Shown: piece after piece, positions 30,942 through 39,279 of the stretch
Layout: every line of letters begins with the position of its first letter
Numbering within the stretch: the first letter of the stretch is position 1
Origin: Desulfobulbaceae bacterium
GTDB lineage: Bacteria; Desulfobacterota; Desulfobulbia; Desulfobulbales; SURF-16
Direction of reading: 5' to 3'
Length of the DNA: 64,000 bases
NCBI GenBank assembly: GCA_020444175.1
Contig: JAHLLM010000031.1
Coordinates: 1 to 64,000 of the forward strand
The notes under the pieces: generated by a model
The model's input: the letters and a program-made list of their open reading frames with translations, nothing else
What the model was told of the DNA's origin: nothing
Databases searched by the model: none
Translations under genes and position numbers: made by a program

Positions 30942-32095
30942 TTCGGCGACTAAAAATTCTTGAGCATGCCCTGTCATCACTTTTACGCCGGAAATACAAG
31001 AATCTGGCTATAATTGTTGTCTATTCATTTACAATCATGCTTCTGGCTTCGATCCTTTTTCTAACCCATTCTCTGAAAATAGAGGCAGGCAATATCCTGC
31101 TTGACGCTCCCGAACTGATTATCCAGAAAACAATGGCCGGCCGCCACGATCTGATTCCGGTGGAATATGCCGACGTTATAAGAAAAAACTGGGGTATCGG
31201 CAAAATTACGCCACGATACTGGGGCTATTACTATGATGCTTTCACCCATTCGAATTTCACTGTGCTGGGCAGCGACACTCCATTACCGATATTGAAGATG
31301 CTGGAAGGAACTGCTCCTTCCAGGCCGGGAGAATGTCTCATCGGAGAAGGGGTGGCCGCTGTGCGGCAGATAGGTATTGGCGACGAACTGATACTTATTA
31401 ACAGCGAAGGTCTAGGCGTCATTTTTGACGTGGTTGGTAAATTTACAGCGTCTTCGGACATCTTGACCAATGACCTCATTGTGCTGGGAGAAGCTGACAC
31501 CATGGACTTTCTTGGATTTCCGCCCGGAAAAGCGACTGACATTACCGTCGAGGTTCTTAATCCCAAGGAGGTCCAGAATATTGCCGGAAAAATAAAACGG
31601 GACCTGCCCGACACCAGGCCGATCACAAAACAGGAGATCATCCGCACCTATGATGCGGTTTTCAACTGGCGCAGCGGTATGATGCTTACCATCTTCTCCT
31701 CTGCCCTGGTTGCTTTCTGTATCCTTGCCTGGGACAAAGCCACCGGCATCAGCGGTGAAGAAAAAAATGAAATCGGCATTCTCAAAGCCATTGGTTGGGA
31801 TACTTCGGACATCCTGGAACTCAAATTCTGGGAGGGAATAGTCATTTCATTAACCGCATTTCTGACTGGCCTGCTTGCTGCATATGTACATGTTTTTTAT
31901 TTTGGGGCAACAATACTTGCCCCGGTTATCAAGGGCTGGTCAGTGCTTTTTCCTCCATTCAAACTCATTCCTTTTGTCAATCTCTACCAGGTTTTTATAA
32001 TCGGTTTTCTGACAGTGGTTCCCTATGTGGCCTCGACAATCATTCCATCATGGAAGGCGGCCATTACCGATCCGGAAAGCGTGATGAGGGGCTGA
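30938..32095 (+). CDS. FtsX/MacB-type ABC transporter permease
   Basis: A 385-residue permease of the MacB/LolE/FtsX type: one N-terminal membrane segment (about 22-44), a large periplasmic domain (about 45-245), then three membrane segments toward the C-terminus, ending PSWKAAITDPESVMRG, the usual family ending. Such proteins work by mechanotransmission on periplasmic substrates rather than by classic import. The partner ATPase gene starts two bases downstream. Substrates cannot be told from the sequence; the Sco and cytochrome genes downstream point to cofactor or protein maturation in the periplasm. Confidence 0.9.
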   Translation: MIRRLKILEHALSSLLRRKYKNLAIIVVYSFTIMLLASILFLTHSLKIEAGNILLDAPELIIQKTMAGRHDLIPVEYADVIRKNWGIGKITPRYWGYYYDAFTHSNFTVLGSDTPLPILKMLEGTAPSRPGECLIGEGVAAVRQIGIGDELILINSEGLGVIFDVVGKFTASSDILTNDLIVLGEADTMDFLGFPPGKATDITVEVLNPKEVQNIAGKIKRDLPDTRPITKQEIIRTYDAVFNWRSGMMLTIFSSALVAFCILAWDKATGISGEEKNEIGILKAIGWDTSDILELKFWEGIVISLTAFLTGLLAAYVHVFYFGATILAPVIKGWSVLFPPFKLIPFVNLYQVFIIGFLTVVPYVASTIIPSWKAAITDPESVMRG

Positions 32096-32096
32096 T

Positions 32097-32798
32097 ATGA
32101 CTCAGGACACAATAATACGCACGCAAGGCGCCACCAAAATCTACAACCCAACCCTGCCCGACGAAATGGTGGCGCTCGACAATGTAAGCGTCACCATTCA
32201 TCAGGGCCAGGCTACCGTGCTCAAGGGCCCAAGCGGCTCCGGAAAAACCTCTCTTCTCAGTATTATCGGCTGCATGTCCCGCCCCACGGCGGGAAAGGTG
32301 ATAGTGAAAGACAGGGATGTGGCAAAATTACCGGAAAGATACCTTACCCACATCAGAAGAAAAATTTTTGGTTTTATTTTTCAGCAATTTAACCTGATAC
32401 GAGACATCAGCGTGCAGGAGAATGTGGCCCTTCCCCTTTATCCGGCTGACGCGGGCTTTGCGGAAATCAGAAAACGGGTGCACACCATGCTTGACAGTTT
32501 CGGCATCCTTTCCAAAAGAAAGCTCAAGGTAAAAAAACTCTCCGGGGGTGAACAGCAGAGAGTGGCTATTGCCAGGGCGCTTATCAATGAACCGGAAATC
32601 ATCATTGCAGACGAACCAACCGCCCACCTGGACAGAGAGCTTGCCGCTGATCTCTTGAACATTCTCGCAGGACTTGTCCGTGAGGGAAAAACCGTCATTA
32701 TCGCCACCCATGACCCCTTGATATTTGAGCATCCTTTTGTGGATAGCACAATTGCCATGCGCAATGGGAAAATTGAACCGCAGCCAGAGGAGCAATGA
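32097..32798 (+). CDS. LolD/MacB-type ABC transporter ATPase
   Basis: A 233-residue nucleotide-binding subunit. Walker A is GPSGSGKTS (about residues 45-53), the Q-loop is in FIFQQFN, the signature is LSGGEQQRVAIARAL, and Walker B is IIIADEPTAHLD. It belongs to the LolD/MacB/FtsE group, matching the upstream permease. The stop overlaps the next start by ATGA. Confidence 0.94.
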   Translation: MTQDTIIRTQGATKIYNPTLPDEMVALDNVSVTIHQGQATVLKGPSGSGKTSLLSIIGCMSRPTAGKVIVKDRDVAKLPERYLTHIRRKIFGFIFQQFNLIRDISVQENVALPLYPADAGFAEIRKRVHTMLDSFGILSKRKLKVKKLSGGEQQRVAIARALINEPEIIIADEPTAHLDRELAADLLNILAGLVREGKTVIIATHDPLIFEHPFVDSTIAMRNGKIEPQPEEQ

Positions 32799-33805
32799 TA
32801 CTTCATCCCGGCATACTGGCGCTGCTTCTCGGCTCGACCTTTGTATTACTTATGCTGCTTTATGCCTCGGCAATCGGCATAAAAATCCTGGCAAAATGGG
32901 ATTTTGAGAGCAGTTCCGCAACCCAGCTTTCCCTTGAAAGACAGACGTATCTCGTTTCAACACTGACAAGCTATGCCTTTGGTTTCGTTCTCCTCTCGCT
33001 TTTTTTCTTTGTTTACACAGTGGATGATATTCACAAACTGTTCGTCGGCGCCATGTGTGCAGTGGGTTCCCTTAACGCAAATCCAGTGGGCTGGAACGTG
33101 CTGTGGGCGAAGATGCTTTGTTTTTTCCTGGCCGCAATCTGGCTTGCGGCCAATTATTTTGACCAACGAGCTGAAGATTTCCCCCTAATTAGGATCAAGT
33201 ACTCTTTCCTGCTCCTCCTGGTGCCGATCATCTGTTTCGATATATATTTCCAGTCACGATATTTTTTAGGCCTGGAACCTGAAATTATTACCTCCTGTTG
33301 CGGTTCTCTTTTTTCCAGCAAAGATTCTTCTGTTGGCAGCGGTATGGCCGGGCTTCCTGTAAAGCCTATGATGTGGTTCTTTTATCTGTCTCTGGCTCTC
33401 CATCTGGGGACAACCCTTGTCTGCTGCTACACAGAAAAAGGTTTCTTCCGCTATCTGCTGACCATTGAATCCATTCTCCTTTTCTTTGTGGCCATCACGT
33501 CCATAGTTTCTTTTATTTCTCTTTATATTTATGAGCTTCCCACCCACCATTGTCCTTTTGATATCGTGCAGAAAGAATACAATTTTATCGGCTACCCTCT
33601 CTACATAAGCCTGTTTTGCGGTGTCCTTTTCGGTTTGCTTCCCGGTATTTTTCATCCTTTAAAAAAATACCCCTCTCTAGGTGCGGAAGTGAGGAGGGTA
33701 GAAAAAAAATGGTTCATCTGGTCCATTTTGTGCATTATCTGTTTCACAGTTGTGGCAACCTGGCCTATCTTATTCGGAAATTTGACAATGCAGGGATATT
33801 TATAA
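32795..33805 (+). CDS. polytopic membrane protein with conserved-looking Cys/His sites
   Basis: A 336-residue inner-membrane protein with about eight hydrophobic segments. I do not recognise a named family. Outstanding stretches are GAMCAVGSLNANPVGW, ITSCCGSLFSS and PTHHCPFDIVQKEYNFIGYP; the cysteine and histidine residues lie near predicted membrane borders and could bind a metal or heme or form a thiol pair. It overlaps the ATPase gene by four bases, so it is likely part of the same complex or pathway. The Sco gene follows after 156 bases. Confidence 0.8.
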   Translation: MILHPGILALLLGSTFVLLMLLYASAIGIKILAKWDFESSSATQLSLERQTYLVSTLTSYAFGFVLLSLFFFVYTVDDIHKLFVGAMCAVGSLNANPVGWNVLWAKMLCFFLAAIWLAANYFDQRAEDFPLIRIKYSFLLLLVPIICFDIYFQSRYFLGLEPEIITSCCGSLFSSKDSSVGSGMAGLPVKPMMWFFYLSLALHLGTTLVCCYTEKGFFRYLLTIESILLFFVAITSIVSFISLYIYELPTHHCPFDIVQKEYNFIGYPLYISLFCGVLFGLLPGIFHPLKKYPSLGAEVRRVEKKWFIWSILCIICFTVVATWPILFGNLTMQGYL

Positions 33806-33961
33806 ACATGAATCATCCCTCTTTGATGAAAGAATAAAAAATAGAACTTCACCAGGTTCAGGCTTTTTAACTTGCGGATTTAGCGTGTTGCTCAGGCTCG
33901 TTTTGAGACTTTTCACGCGACCATCATTCCATTCAGACGAAATTTTCCTAAGGAGAATTTT

Positions 33962-34561
33962 ATGACTCTATCCAAGCTTCTCATTTTTTTCTACTGTTTC
34001 GGTATAACGCTGACAGCCTTCTCTCTGAACCCTCCGGAACTCATGGCAGGGAAAAAACGCTATGATCGTTCAGAAATACAATACTCACTTCCTGATGTTA
34101 CCCTGATCAATCAGAACAGGGAGAACTTGAAGCTGCAGGAAATCTTAAAGGCAGACAAAGTCATTATGCTCAATTTTATTTGGGCCGACTGTACAACAAT
34201 CTGCCCTGTCATGTCGGCCGGTTTTTCTCATCTGCAGAAAAAGCTTGGCCCTGATGCAGAAAACATATGGTTTATCTCCATATCCATTGATCCTGAATAT
34301 GATACACCGGAGGTCATGAATGACTACTTAAATAAATACCGCGCCCTGCCGGGATGGGATTTTTTTACCGGCACCCGTAAAGATATTGATAGTGTCATGC
34401 GTGCCTTTGATGCCTATGTGGCAAACAAAATGAATCACTACCCTCTCACATTCCTCTGGGCACCGGGTCATGAAAAATGGGTCCGGATTAACGGCATGGT
34501 CGGAACCTCTGATTTGATTTCAGAGTACGAGTTACTGCTGGATAAAAAACCAAAACCATAA
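33962..34561 (+). CDS. Sco1/SenC-family copper chaperone or thiol protein
   Basis: A 199-residue protein with an N-terminal signal or anchor segment and a thioredoxin fold. The Sco copper-binding set is complete: Cys77 and Cys81 in DCTTICP, and His159 in MNHYPLTFLW. Sco proteins deliver copper to, or reduce the thiols of, CuA sites in cytochrome oxidases and related enzymes. No oxidase subunit is in the window, so its client is unknown. AAGGAG lies six bases before the ATG. Confidence 0.93.
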   Translation: MTLSKLLIFFYCFGITLTAFSLNPPELMAGKKRYDRSEIQYSLPDVTLINQNRENLKLQEILKADKVIMLNFIWADCTTICPVMSAGFSHLQKKLGPDAENIWFISISIDPEYDTPEVMNDYLNKYRALPGWDFFTGTRKDIDSVMRAFDAYVANKMNHYPLTFLWAPGHEKWVRINGMVGTSDLISEYELLLDKKPKP

Positions 34562-34573
34562 CAGGTCGTGACT

Positions 34574-36265
34574 ATGCTGAGAATTTTTACCTGCTTTGCT
34601 TTGCTTTTCTTTTCGTCTTTTATGTGCACGTATGCAGCAGAAGACTCCCGGACCGTGGGCGGGTATGGTGTTGAAAAAGCACTTCGCCTAGGGGAACGGA
34701 TGTACAGACAGGGACTTTTACCATCCGGTGAACCAATGGAAGCCATCGTACAGGGCGATATTCCGGTGGACGGCTCCATGTTCACCTGTGAATCGTGCCA
34801 CCTCAGAAGCGGACTGGGCTCGGTTGAAGGCACAGTGATCACCTTGCCGACCAACGGTTCCGACCTTTACAGGGATTACCCAAGAGGCTCGGAAGTCATT
34901 CGTCCCATGCGAAAAATGTTTGCAGATGAATTCCAGAAAGACTATCTGCGGCCCGCCTACACGGATGAATCCCTTGCAGAAGCACTGGCTTTGGGAGTTG
35001 ACTCCTCCGGTCGTGATCTTGACCCGATCATGCCGCGTTATGCCCTTGAAGACCCGGATATGGAAATCCTGATCTTCTATCTCAAAAGACTTTCCACCGA
35101 ATTTTCCCCGGGCGTGGATGAGGAAACCATCCATTTCGCCACGGTTATTACCGATGATGTGCCAAAAGACAAGCAGGATGCCATGCTCCGCGTTCTCGAA
35201 ACCTACATTCGAGACAAAAACACGCAATCCAGACAACAGGAAAGACGCGCCAAAGAAGGAATTTTCTACAGGCTTGAATTCTATACAGCCTACCGCAAAA
35301 TCGATTTAAAAAAATGGCTACTCCACGGAGAACCGGAAACCTGGCAGTCTCAACTTGAGCAGTACTATAAGAAAGAGCCTGTCTTTGCACTGATCGGCGG
35401 CATTTCAACTAAGGAATGGAAACCAATTCACTCTTTCTGCGAAAAAGAAAAAATCCCCTGTCTCTTTCCCATGACAGATTTTCCGGTTATCTCCGATTCA
35501 GATTGGTATACCTTCTATTTTTCAAAAGGATACTTCCAGGAAGGCGAAGCGGCAGCCCGTTACCTCCGTAGAAATGAAACCAAAAAGCATTCCACCGTGC
35601 TGCAGGTATTCCGTGACAACCAGGAAGGACGCTCTCTTGCAAATGGCTACCAGCAAACCCGAAAACTTTTGAAACAGCCTGCTCCGCAAAACAAAATTCT
35701 GCAACCCGGGGAAATAATCAATGCCACATTCTGGGCCGGTCTTCTTGCCGAATTTCAACCCGACATCCTCTTTTTGTGGCTGCCGGCTGAAGATTTACAG
35801 ACTCTAGAGGTACTGGCGTCATCAGCTCACCGCCCGCAACAAATTTTCGTCTCCTACGGCCAGCTGGATGAATCCGTGTACGCATTGCCGGAATCGGTTC
35901 GCGACTTCACCTATATTACTTATCCTTATGCCCTGCCCCAAAAAAGCAAACGGGAGAGACTTGCTCTTAAATCCTGGTTAAAAGTCAAAAAAATCCCCCT
36001 CACCGACCCTATGCTCCAGGGCAAGGTTTTTTTTCTCGGCAGGATGCTGACGGCCTCTTTGATGGATATGCGACGTGATTTTTACAGGGATCGTTTTTTT
36101 GAGGGTATTGATATGATGGTGGACCAGGACTATACCATTCCGACTTACCCTAAACTGAGCTTTGGTCCGTCCCAGCGTTATGCCTCAAAAGGCTGTTATA
36201 TCGTTCAACTGACAAAAGGCCCGGAACCCCGACTCGAAACGAAAAGCAACTGGGTAAACCATTAG
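34574..36265 (+). CDS. cytochrome c fused to a type-1 periplasmic binding protein
   Basis: A 563-residue exported protein. After a signal peptide (ending TYAA) comes a monoheme cytochrome c domain, about residues 25-170, with CESCH at 72-76 and a plausible axial methionine in DPIMPRYAL near 154. From about residue 180 to the end it resembles the ligand-binding domain of leucine/branched-chain-type binding proteins (FALIGGISTKEWKPIHSFC, VLQVFRDNQEGRSLANGYQ). No transporter for such ligands is adjacent. The combination suggests ligand-gated electron transfer or redox sensing. ATG at 34574 is used; a GTG six bases earlier is possible. It starts 12 bases after the sco stop. Confidence 0.88.
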   Translation: MLRIFTCFALLFFSSFMCTYAAEDSRTVGGYGVEKALRLGERMYRQGLLPSGEPMEAIVQGDIPVDGSMFTCESCHLRSGLGSVEGTVITLPTNGSDLYRDYPRGSEVIRPMRKMFADEFQKDYLRPAYTDESLAEALALGVDSSGRDLDPIMPRYALEDPDMEILIFYLKRLSTEFSPGVDEETIHFATVITDDVPKDKQDAMLRVLETYIRDKNTQSRQQERRAKEGIFYRLEFYTAYRKIDLKKWLLHGEPETWQSQLEQYYKKEPVFALIGGISTKEWKPIHSFCEKEKIPCLFPMTDFPVISDSDWYTFYFSKGYFQEGEAAARYLRRNETKKHSTVLQVFRDNQEGRSLANGYQQTRKLLKQPAPQNKILQPGEIINATFWAGLLAEFQPDILFLWLPAEDLQTLEVLASSAHRPQQIFVSYGQLDESVYALPESVRDFTYITYPYALPQKSKRERLALKSWLKVKKIPLTDPMLQGKVFFLGRMLTASLMDMRRDFYRDRFFEGIDMMVDQDYTIPTYPKLSFGPSQRYASKGCYIVQLTKGPEPRLETKSNWVNH

Positions 36266-36471
36266 TGCCTTTCTCCAGAAAAACTGTCACTTTTTTCAGT
36301 ACCCACTTGAGGGGTATGAAAAACAAGAAACAGGGAAGCCAATTCCTCATTATTCGGATGAACCATATTTCCCTGTTTAGGTTGATGTAACCTTATTTTG
36401 CAAGGCGTCCTGCCTTAACGGGCAACGGGTACGATCCGACAGGACTTGGCAAATAAAAAGTATTCAATTAA

Positions 36472-36581
36472 AATTGATGGTCTCGCAAAAAGCTCTCAAG
36501 CTGACCATCCGCCAACGCAATATCAACAAGTTACATACTTGTCGGCGGCGGTTGAGGGGGTTTTTACGAAACCGTCAAAAT
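36472..36581 (+). repeat. palindromic repeat, family D, copy 1
   Basis: A 110-bp element with ends TTGATGGTCTCGCAAAAAG and, in complement, TTGACGGTTTCGTAAAAA. Inner text GCTGACCATCCGCCAACG recurs, in either orientation, at 44535-44655 and 52881-52992, with fragments at 52795-52880 and 58107-58150. It has no coding content. Confidence 0.75.
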
Positions 36582-36932
36582 TAAAACTCCCGAACTCAAC
36601 GAAAGAGAAGAACTTTCTGGAGAATTTTCCCCTCTTCAGTAATAAGACAAAGCCTGAAAGCTTTACTGTATTTGTTTTGTGTCCGATTTTATGTAGTGTG
36701 ATAAATGAACATGCTGTTGTGTCTTTGATAAATTCGCATTTAATATTTTCCATGCAAGGAAAAATCCTGCTGTTCACCATCCGGCCACCTTATATTATGA
36801 ATATTACATGGGGCGGCAATGTTTGAACATTTTTCGAGAAGCATCAATTTTGCGACAACTCGTTGATTTACCCTGGTTTTTCAAAAAGATATACAAAACA
36901 AATTCATTTTTTTATAATATATTCGTTAGGTA

Positions 36933-37073
36933 GTGTCTGTCCAGAAATAGGTCATTTTGTTCGAGATCAAGGATTGCGCAAAAAATTACCGGAGGCATAT
37001 AGGCGATATTCCGAGGATAATTTTTTAAGCATGACGCAGATATCGGGCAAAAGGGCCATTTGTGGACAGGCAC
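36933..37073 (+). repeat. MITE-like repeat, family A, copy 4
   Basis: A 141-bp copy flanked by TA on both sides, with the best-preserved short form of the family. It lies 60 bases before the thioredoxin-like gene, in its leader region. TA flanks match the target preference of IS630/Tc1-type transposases, none of which is encoded in the window. Confidence 0.85.
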
Positions 37074-37132
37074 TAGGTATAAATCCTCAAGTCAATACAT
37101 AGAATACTTCTATTACAAAGCGAGGTTATGTT

Positions 37133-37531
37133 ATGGCTGCTGTTTCAAGGAAAAAAACACAAAGAGTCTTGCTTTCTTTCATTTTTGCATTGTCGCTGAT
37201 CTTTGGAGGGGCACCCTTGAGCTGGTGCAGCGATTCTCCGAGCGTTCCAGTGCCAGACACAGTTACATTGGCGGATTTTGGAAGTCATTCCTGCGTTCCA
37301 TGCATTATGATGGCGCCTATACTGAAAGAACTGAAAACAGAATATAAAGGCAAAGCGGAAATACTTTTTATAGATGTCTGGGAAGACCGGGATCTTGCCG
37401 GTGATTTCAACATCCGAACCATCCCTACCCAGATTTTTTTTGACTCCAAAGGCAATGAAATTACCCGGCACCAAGGATTTATGTCCAGAGAAGCAATGGT
37501 GTCGGAACTTGACAAACTTTTATCCAGGTGA
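37133..37531 (+). CDS. exported thioredoxin-like protein
   Basis: A 132-residue protein with a signal peptide (about 1-31, ending SWCS) and a thioredoxin fold with the active site SCVPC (about residues 51-55) and the cis-proline region IRTIPTQIFF. Periplasmic thioredoxins of this size reduce cytochrome c apoproteins or other exported thiol proteins. The CcdA-like electron donor is encoded directly downstream with overlapping stop and start regions, so the two form a reductive relay. Confidence 0.92.
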   Translation: MAAVSRKKTQRVLLSFIFALSLIFGGAPLSWCSDSPSVPVPDTVTLADFGSHSCVPCIMMAPILKELKTEYKGKAEILFIDVWEDRDLAGDFNIRTIPTQIFFDSKGNEITRHQGFMSREAMVSELDKLLSR

Positions 37532-37536
37532 CCCCA

Positions 37537-38238
37537 ATGCTTGATCAAATATTTTTATCAGTCAATTCCTGGATGAGTGGAGGATTTTTTTTAGCAGCTC
37601 TTGGCTGTTTTATCTGGGGAATGATCAGTGTTCTTTTCAGTCCCTGCCACCTGGCGTCCATCCCCTTGATCATCGGCTATGTCGGAGGCCAGAACAAAAC
37701 GCTCCAAGGACGCCAGGCCGTGCAATTTGCCTTGCTTTTTACCGGTGGCCTTTTTTTAACCATTTCCATTGTTGGAGTAATCTGTTCTTTACTTGGACGT
37801 ATGCTTGGTGATGTTGGCCCATATTGGACACTTCTTCTCGGTGCTCTTCTCCTGTGGGTGTCATTCGACATGTTGGGAGTTGCAGCCTGCAGTTTACCCA
37901 GAACAAATTTTGGAAAACTTAAATTACAGGGTAAACTGGGCGCTTTTCTCTTGGGACTTGTCTATGGCGTCTTGTCAGGCACCTGTACATTCGGCTTCAT
38001 TGCCCCAATTCTTGCCATCATTACCGTACAAAAAAAAATTATCACCGGCATAATTCTTATTACCCTTTTTGCCCTGGGCCATTGCCTTCCCATAGCCATT
38101 GCCGGAAGCTCTACAGCCACGGTTAAACGATTTCTGGAAAACTCATCCATGCAGCAGAGTGTCCCCTGGTTCAGAAAGGGTGCAGGTCTATTGATCGGCA
38201 GCCTGGGCATTTATTTTTTAAGCTACCCTTTTCTGTGA
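37537..38238 (+). CDS. CcdA/DsbD-type membrane thiol transporter
   Basis: A 233-residue polytopic protein with about six membrane segments. The family motif FSPCHLASIPLIIGY is in the first segment, and a second cysteine-containing segment has GVLSGTCTFGF, giving the two membrane cysteines that carry reducing equivalents from cytoplasmic thioredoxin. ATG at 37537 has AGGTGA five bases upstream; an overlapping GTG at 37528 is possible. It pairs with the exported thioredoxin-like protein. Confidence 0.92.
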   Translation: MLDQIFLSVNSWMSGGFFLAALGCFIWGMISVLFSPCHLASIPLIIGYVGGQNKTLQGRQAVQFALLFTGGLFLTISIVGVICSLLGRMLGDVGPYWTLLLGALLLWVSFDMLGVAACSLPRTNFGKLKLQGKLGAFLLGLVYGVLSGTCTFGFIAPILAIITVQKKIITGIILITLFALGHCLPIAIAGSSTATVKRFLENSSMQQSVPWFRKGAGLLIGSLGIYFLSYPFL

Positions 38239-38556
38239 GACGCTGTGAGACATTGATTCAATTATCTTTCCAACCATTTCCCCTGAGTTAGTCTTGTAGC
38301 TCTCACTCATTATCTCGCCCCAAGCAAGATTCGCCTCCCCAGAACACCACAACACAACCATCTGAATTTACAGAATAAAACAATCAATCTGCGGGTTTCT
38401 CACCTTTTTTTACAATTAACAATGGTTACCAAACGCCTATTTGTGTTCCTTTTAGTTCGTTTTTTTACTGTTTCCTGTGGAAGAAAATAAGGTAAAGTTC
38501 ACGGAAATATTTTACTCTAAATGAGAGCTTGTAAGAGCTACCCCCTCTCCTCTTTA
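38239..38556. other. intergenic region, nothing recognised
   Basis: About 320 bases after the ccdA-like gene, AT-rich, without a convincing gene, repeat or terminator. Confidence 0.5.
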
Positions 38557-38727
38557 ATGATGCGTATCATCTTGAAACTGACCAAAAAACAAAAAACAGC
38601 CCTGGGCTGTTTCACCATGCTGGCCATTGGCACTGGCCCCACGCTTTTCAGTAATCCCCTGGAATACTTCTTAGGACTGGGATTCTGCCTGTTCGCCTCC
38701 ATTGCTATTGCCCATATCCTGCTTTAA
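38557..38727 (+). CDS. possible small membrane protein
   Basis: A frame of 56 codons from ATG 38557 (or 68 from 38521) encodes a basic start and two hydrophobic segments (FTMLAIGTGPTLF and YFLGLGFCLFASIAIAHILL). No family is recognised and no good ribosome-binding site is visible. The membrane-like composition makes it plausible but unproven. Confidence 0.35.
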   Translation: MMRIILKLTKKQKTALGCFTMLAIGTGPTLFSNPLEYFLGLGFCLFASIAIAHILL

Positions 38728-38757
38728 TCAACACCCGTGGATATAAAAAATCTTTCA

Positions 38758-38896
38758 GTAGGTTGGGTAGAGCGGTTCGGGCCACCACGTCTTGTTGGGT
38801 TTCGCTCTTGACCATGCCACTCCATCATCTCAGCGTGATAAGAAAAAAGCGAAACCAAACAATTTCTAAGCGACAAATCCGCTCTACCCAACCTAC
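38758..38896. repeat. palindromic repeat, family C, copy 2
   Basis: A 139-bp imperfect palindrome from GTAGGTTGGGTAGAGCGG to CCGCTCTACCCAACCTAC, with the inner block TTGTTGGGTTTCGCT and its partner AGCGAAACCAAACAA. Its right end touches the 3' end of the GIY-YIG gene (last codons at 38893-38896). Confidence 0.82.
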
Positions 38897-39279
38897 GGCT
38901 GAGCAGTCCTCGGGGGAACAGCGCAGACACCTTTCCCGGAATCCGCCTCAAAACTCTGGACCAGTTTACGTTTGGCTTTTGTGGTTAATTTTTTTATCTG
39001 AAATTCGCGGCTCGCGGCACTGGAACGGGTTGGCAACTCCTCAAAATAAACCAGAGAAACGGGACGGCGGGATTTTGTATATTTGGCAGCAGCTTTGCCG
39101 CTGTTGTGGGTCTGGATACGCTTGACAAGGTCATTGGTCATACCGGTATACATGGAACCGTCATTGCAGCGAACGATATATACGTACCAGGAGGAATGAT
39201 TTTCAACCGTAGATTGGGTAGAGCGGTTCGAGGCACCTTTTCCTGTTTGGCATTCATCACTCCTGCACGTTTTTAACAT
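38893..39279 (-). CDS. GIY-YIG nuclease-domain protein
   Basis: A 128-residue protein with a GIY-YIG domain of the YhbQ/UPF0213 type: WYVYIVRCNDGSMYTGMTND, then RIQTHNSGKAAAKYTKSRRP and the helix SRKFEIKKL-like SREFQIKKLT. The expected active-site tyrosines and arginine are present. The ATG at 39279 overlaps the hemH stop (TGATG), indicating coupling. About 15 residues before the domain are encoded by a half copy of the family C palindrome (39209-39230), and the gene's 3' end meets a full copy, so the gene sits between two family C ends. Confidence 0.85.
   Translation of the reverse strand: MLKTCRSDECQTGKGASNRSTQSTVENHSSWYVYIVRCNDGSMYTGMTNDLVKRIQTHNSGKAAAKYTKSRRPVSLVYFEELPTRSSAASREFQIKKLTTKAKRKLVQSFEADSGKGVCAVPPRTAQP
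39209..39230. repeat. palindromic repeat, family C, half copy
   Basis: GTAGATTGGGTAGAGCGG, one terminus of the family C palindrome, lies inside the 5' coding part of the GIY-YIG gene. The complementary terminus is the full copy at 38758-38896 on the other side of the gene. Confidence 0.7.

Larger units (their letters stand above)
36266..37132. other. repeat-rich intergenic region
   Basis: About 870 bases without a convincing gene. It holds one family D repeat (36472-36581) and one family A copy (36933-37073). Frames at 36446-36826 and 36863-37102 run through these repeats and are not believable as genes. Nothing else was recognised. Confidence 0.6.

Noticed and set aside
36863-37102. 79-codon frame upstream of the thioredoxin-like gene
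   Set aside because: It is mostly translation of the family A repeat; the same peptide appears at the copies near 2888 and 127 (antisense).
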